Made by a program: the position numbers and the translations under genes
The notes under the pieces: generated by a model
Database searches by the model: none
Told to the model about the DNA's origin: nothing
What the model saw: only the letters and a program-made list of their open reading frames with translations
DNA from: Calditrichia bacterium
Lineage (GTDB): Bacteria; Calditrichota; Calditrichia; RBG-13-44-9
DNA length: 8,870 nt
NCBI GenBank assembly: GCA_026991005.1
Contig: JALXCH010000045.1
Coordinates: 1-8,870 of the forward strand
Direction: 5' to 3'
Shown here: positions 7,670 to 8,870 of the stretch, piece after piece
How the letters are laid out: the number at the start of each line of letters is the position of its first letter
How positions within the stretch are numbered: the stretch's first letter is position 1

Positions 7670-8870
7670 ATGATTTCTTCTAAGAAGATATCATTTTTTT
7701 GGTTTATAGTGAGTGTTCTTTTCACTTTTCAGATGGTGTTTGCCAGCAAGCCCAGAGTGCAATTAGCTATGGAATTTGGAAGATTCCGTTACGACAGCAG
7801 CTCGGTTTATCTGGAAATTTATTATACCGCTTCTGCCACAGGTATTGAGTACCAAAAAACAGAAAATGGCGAGGAAGCCACAACAACATTAAATTTTTCT
7901 TTGCTAAATGCCCAAAACGATTCAGTTCTGGCGTCAGATAACATTCTGATTCATTTCAACAAACCGGATACCATTACCAATGATGTGGCTCAGGCATCTA
8001 TGGGAATAATTAAACTGGTGGTTCCCCCGGGAAAGTACAAACTCCGCCTGGCCAGTGTGAGCGATACACTGGCATACGATGTTCCCGTGGGTATTTTTGA
8101 TGGCGACAAAATCACCTTGAGCGATCTGGAGTTGTGTTCGAATATCATCACCCACGTTCAGGATAAAAACGATCCCTATTACAAAAACACCATGAAGGTA
8201 ATTCCCAATCCTACTTCAGTGTATGGAGTAAATTTCCCCCGCCTTTATTATTATATTGAAATGTACAATGTGGATAAAGGAAATGTTAAACCTGAAGACG
8301 AAATATTTATCCAGGTGGTTATTGCCGATACCGATGGCAATATTCGTTTAAAGAAGGAGTATAAACGGAATCACAAATATCGTTCTCTGGTAGAGCGGGG
8401 TGCTTTTAATGTAGGCCGCCTGGAGAATGGTTTATACACGCTTATTTTTGCGGTCACAGATTCCGCAAACAATGTTGCCATGTATCGGCGCAGGAATTTT
8501 TATATTTACAATCCCAATGTGGTTCTGGCTTCCGCCGACGAATCGGGAGAAACTTATGAACAGAGCGAATTCAGTACCATGTCCGAAAAGCAATTGGACC
8601 ATATGTTTGATCAAGCCCGATATGTCGCCACGAATTCTGAAGTGAATGTGTACAAGGTGTTAAATTCGGTGGAGAGCAAACGGCAGTTCATGTTTAAATT
8701 CTGGAAGGAAAGAAATAAAGAAAACCCTGGGTGGAAAGATACTTATTACGAACGGGTAGCAAAAGCGAACGAATTGTTTTCGGTAAGCAACATTCCCGGC
8801 TGGCGCACCGATATGGGACGGGTGTACATTTTGTACGGGCCGCCAGATCAGCGAGAACGCCACCCCTTCC
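7670..8870 (+). CDS. GWxTD-domain exported protein (5' part; continues past the window)
   Basis: The first 400 codons of an open frame run off the right edge without a stop. Residues 1-25 are a signal peptide (MISSKK, a hydrophobic core with FFWFIVSVLFTF, then VFA) and mature protein would begin at S26. Residues about 27-285 are beta-rich with no recognised enzyme motif, including segments such as SVYLEIYYTAS, LVVPPGKYKLRL and GLYTLIFAVTD that suggest immunoglobulin-like strands. The GWxTD domain begins near residue 310 and contains FMFKFWKERN (340-349), YYERVAKANELF (359-370), GWRTD (377-381) and RVYILYGPPD (384-393). GWxTD proteins occur in Acidobacteriota, Calditrichota and related phyla; no function is established that I can cite. 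The gene follows a strong terminator and a long inverted repeat, so it should have its own promoter, which I could not identify confidently. Domain identity is secure; full length and role are not. Confidence 0.9.
   Translation, partial: MISSKKISFFWFIVSVLFTFQMVFASKPRVQLAMEFGRFRYDSSSVYLEIYYTASATGIEYQKTENGEEATTTLNFSLLNAQNDSVLASDNILIHFNKPDTITNDVAQASMGIIKLVVPPGKYKLRLASVSDTLAYDVPVGIFDGDKITLSDLELCSNIITHVQDKNDPYYKNTMKVIPNPTSVYGVNFPRLYYYIEMYNVDKGNVKPEDEIFIQVVIADTDGNIRLKKEYKRNHKYRSLVERGAFNVGRLENGLYTLIFAVTDSANNVAMYRRRNFYIYNPNVVLASADESGETYEQSEFSTMSEKQLDHMFDQARYVATNSEVNVYKVLNSVESKRQFMFKFWKERNKENPGWKDTYYERVAKANELFSVSNIPGWRTDMGRVYILYGPPDQRERHPF

Overview
The window looks like part of a chromosome from a Gram-negative bacterium of the FCB supergroup, most likely Calditrichota or a close relative (inference from protein types only). 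The evidence is a TonB-dependent receptor with an N-terminal carboxypeptidase-regulatory-like domain, a large exported protein with a type IX secretion (T9SS)-like C-terminal tail, a PorV/PorQ-like outer-membrane protein, and a GWxTD-domain protein. All four genes have a clear Shine-Dalgarno sequence. That is unusual for Bacteroidota proper and fits a deeper FCB lineage. Sampled GC is about 50-57% in the receptor and PorV-like genes.

Layout: (1) 18-2999, TonB-dependent receptor; (2) 3051-6359, a 1102-residue secreted protein with a T9SS-type tail; (3) 6419-7459, PorV/PorQ-like protein. These three lie on the + strand with gaps of 51 and 59 bases and no strong terminator between them, so they are probably one transcription unit, possibly with more genes upstream of the window. 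A strong intrinsic terminator follows at 7490-7527. Next come a separate long inverted repeat at 7541-7605 and a short leader. The fourth gene (7670 to the window end, + strand) is the first 400 codons of a GWxTD-domain protein that continues beyond the window.

How the genes may work together (inference): the T9SS-tailed protein would cross the inner membrane by Sec and the outer membrane by T9SS, with a PorV-type protein as its outer-membrane shuttle or anchor. The TonB-dependent receptor would import a ligand handled by the surface protein. The arrangement resembles a SusC/SusD pair, but with a T9SS cargo plus a PorV-like partner in place of a SusD lipoprotein. The substrate cannot be read from the sequence.

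The most unusual signals are a sharp drop in GC and a change in codon use inside the middle of the secreted-protein gene (about 3457-5400), and the 22-bp-arm inverted repeat between the terminator and the GWxTD gene. No RNA gene, insertion sequence, CRISPR array or tRNA was seen.
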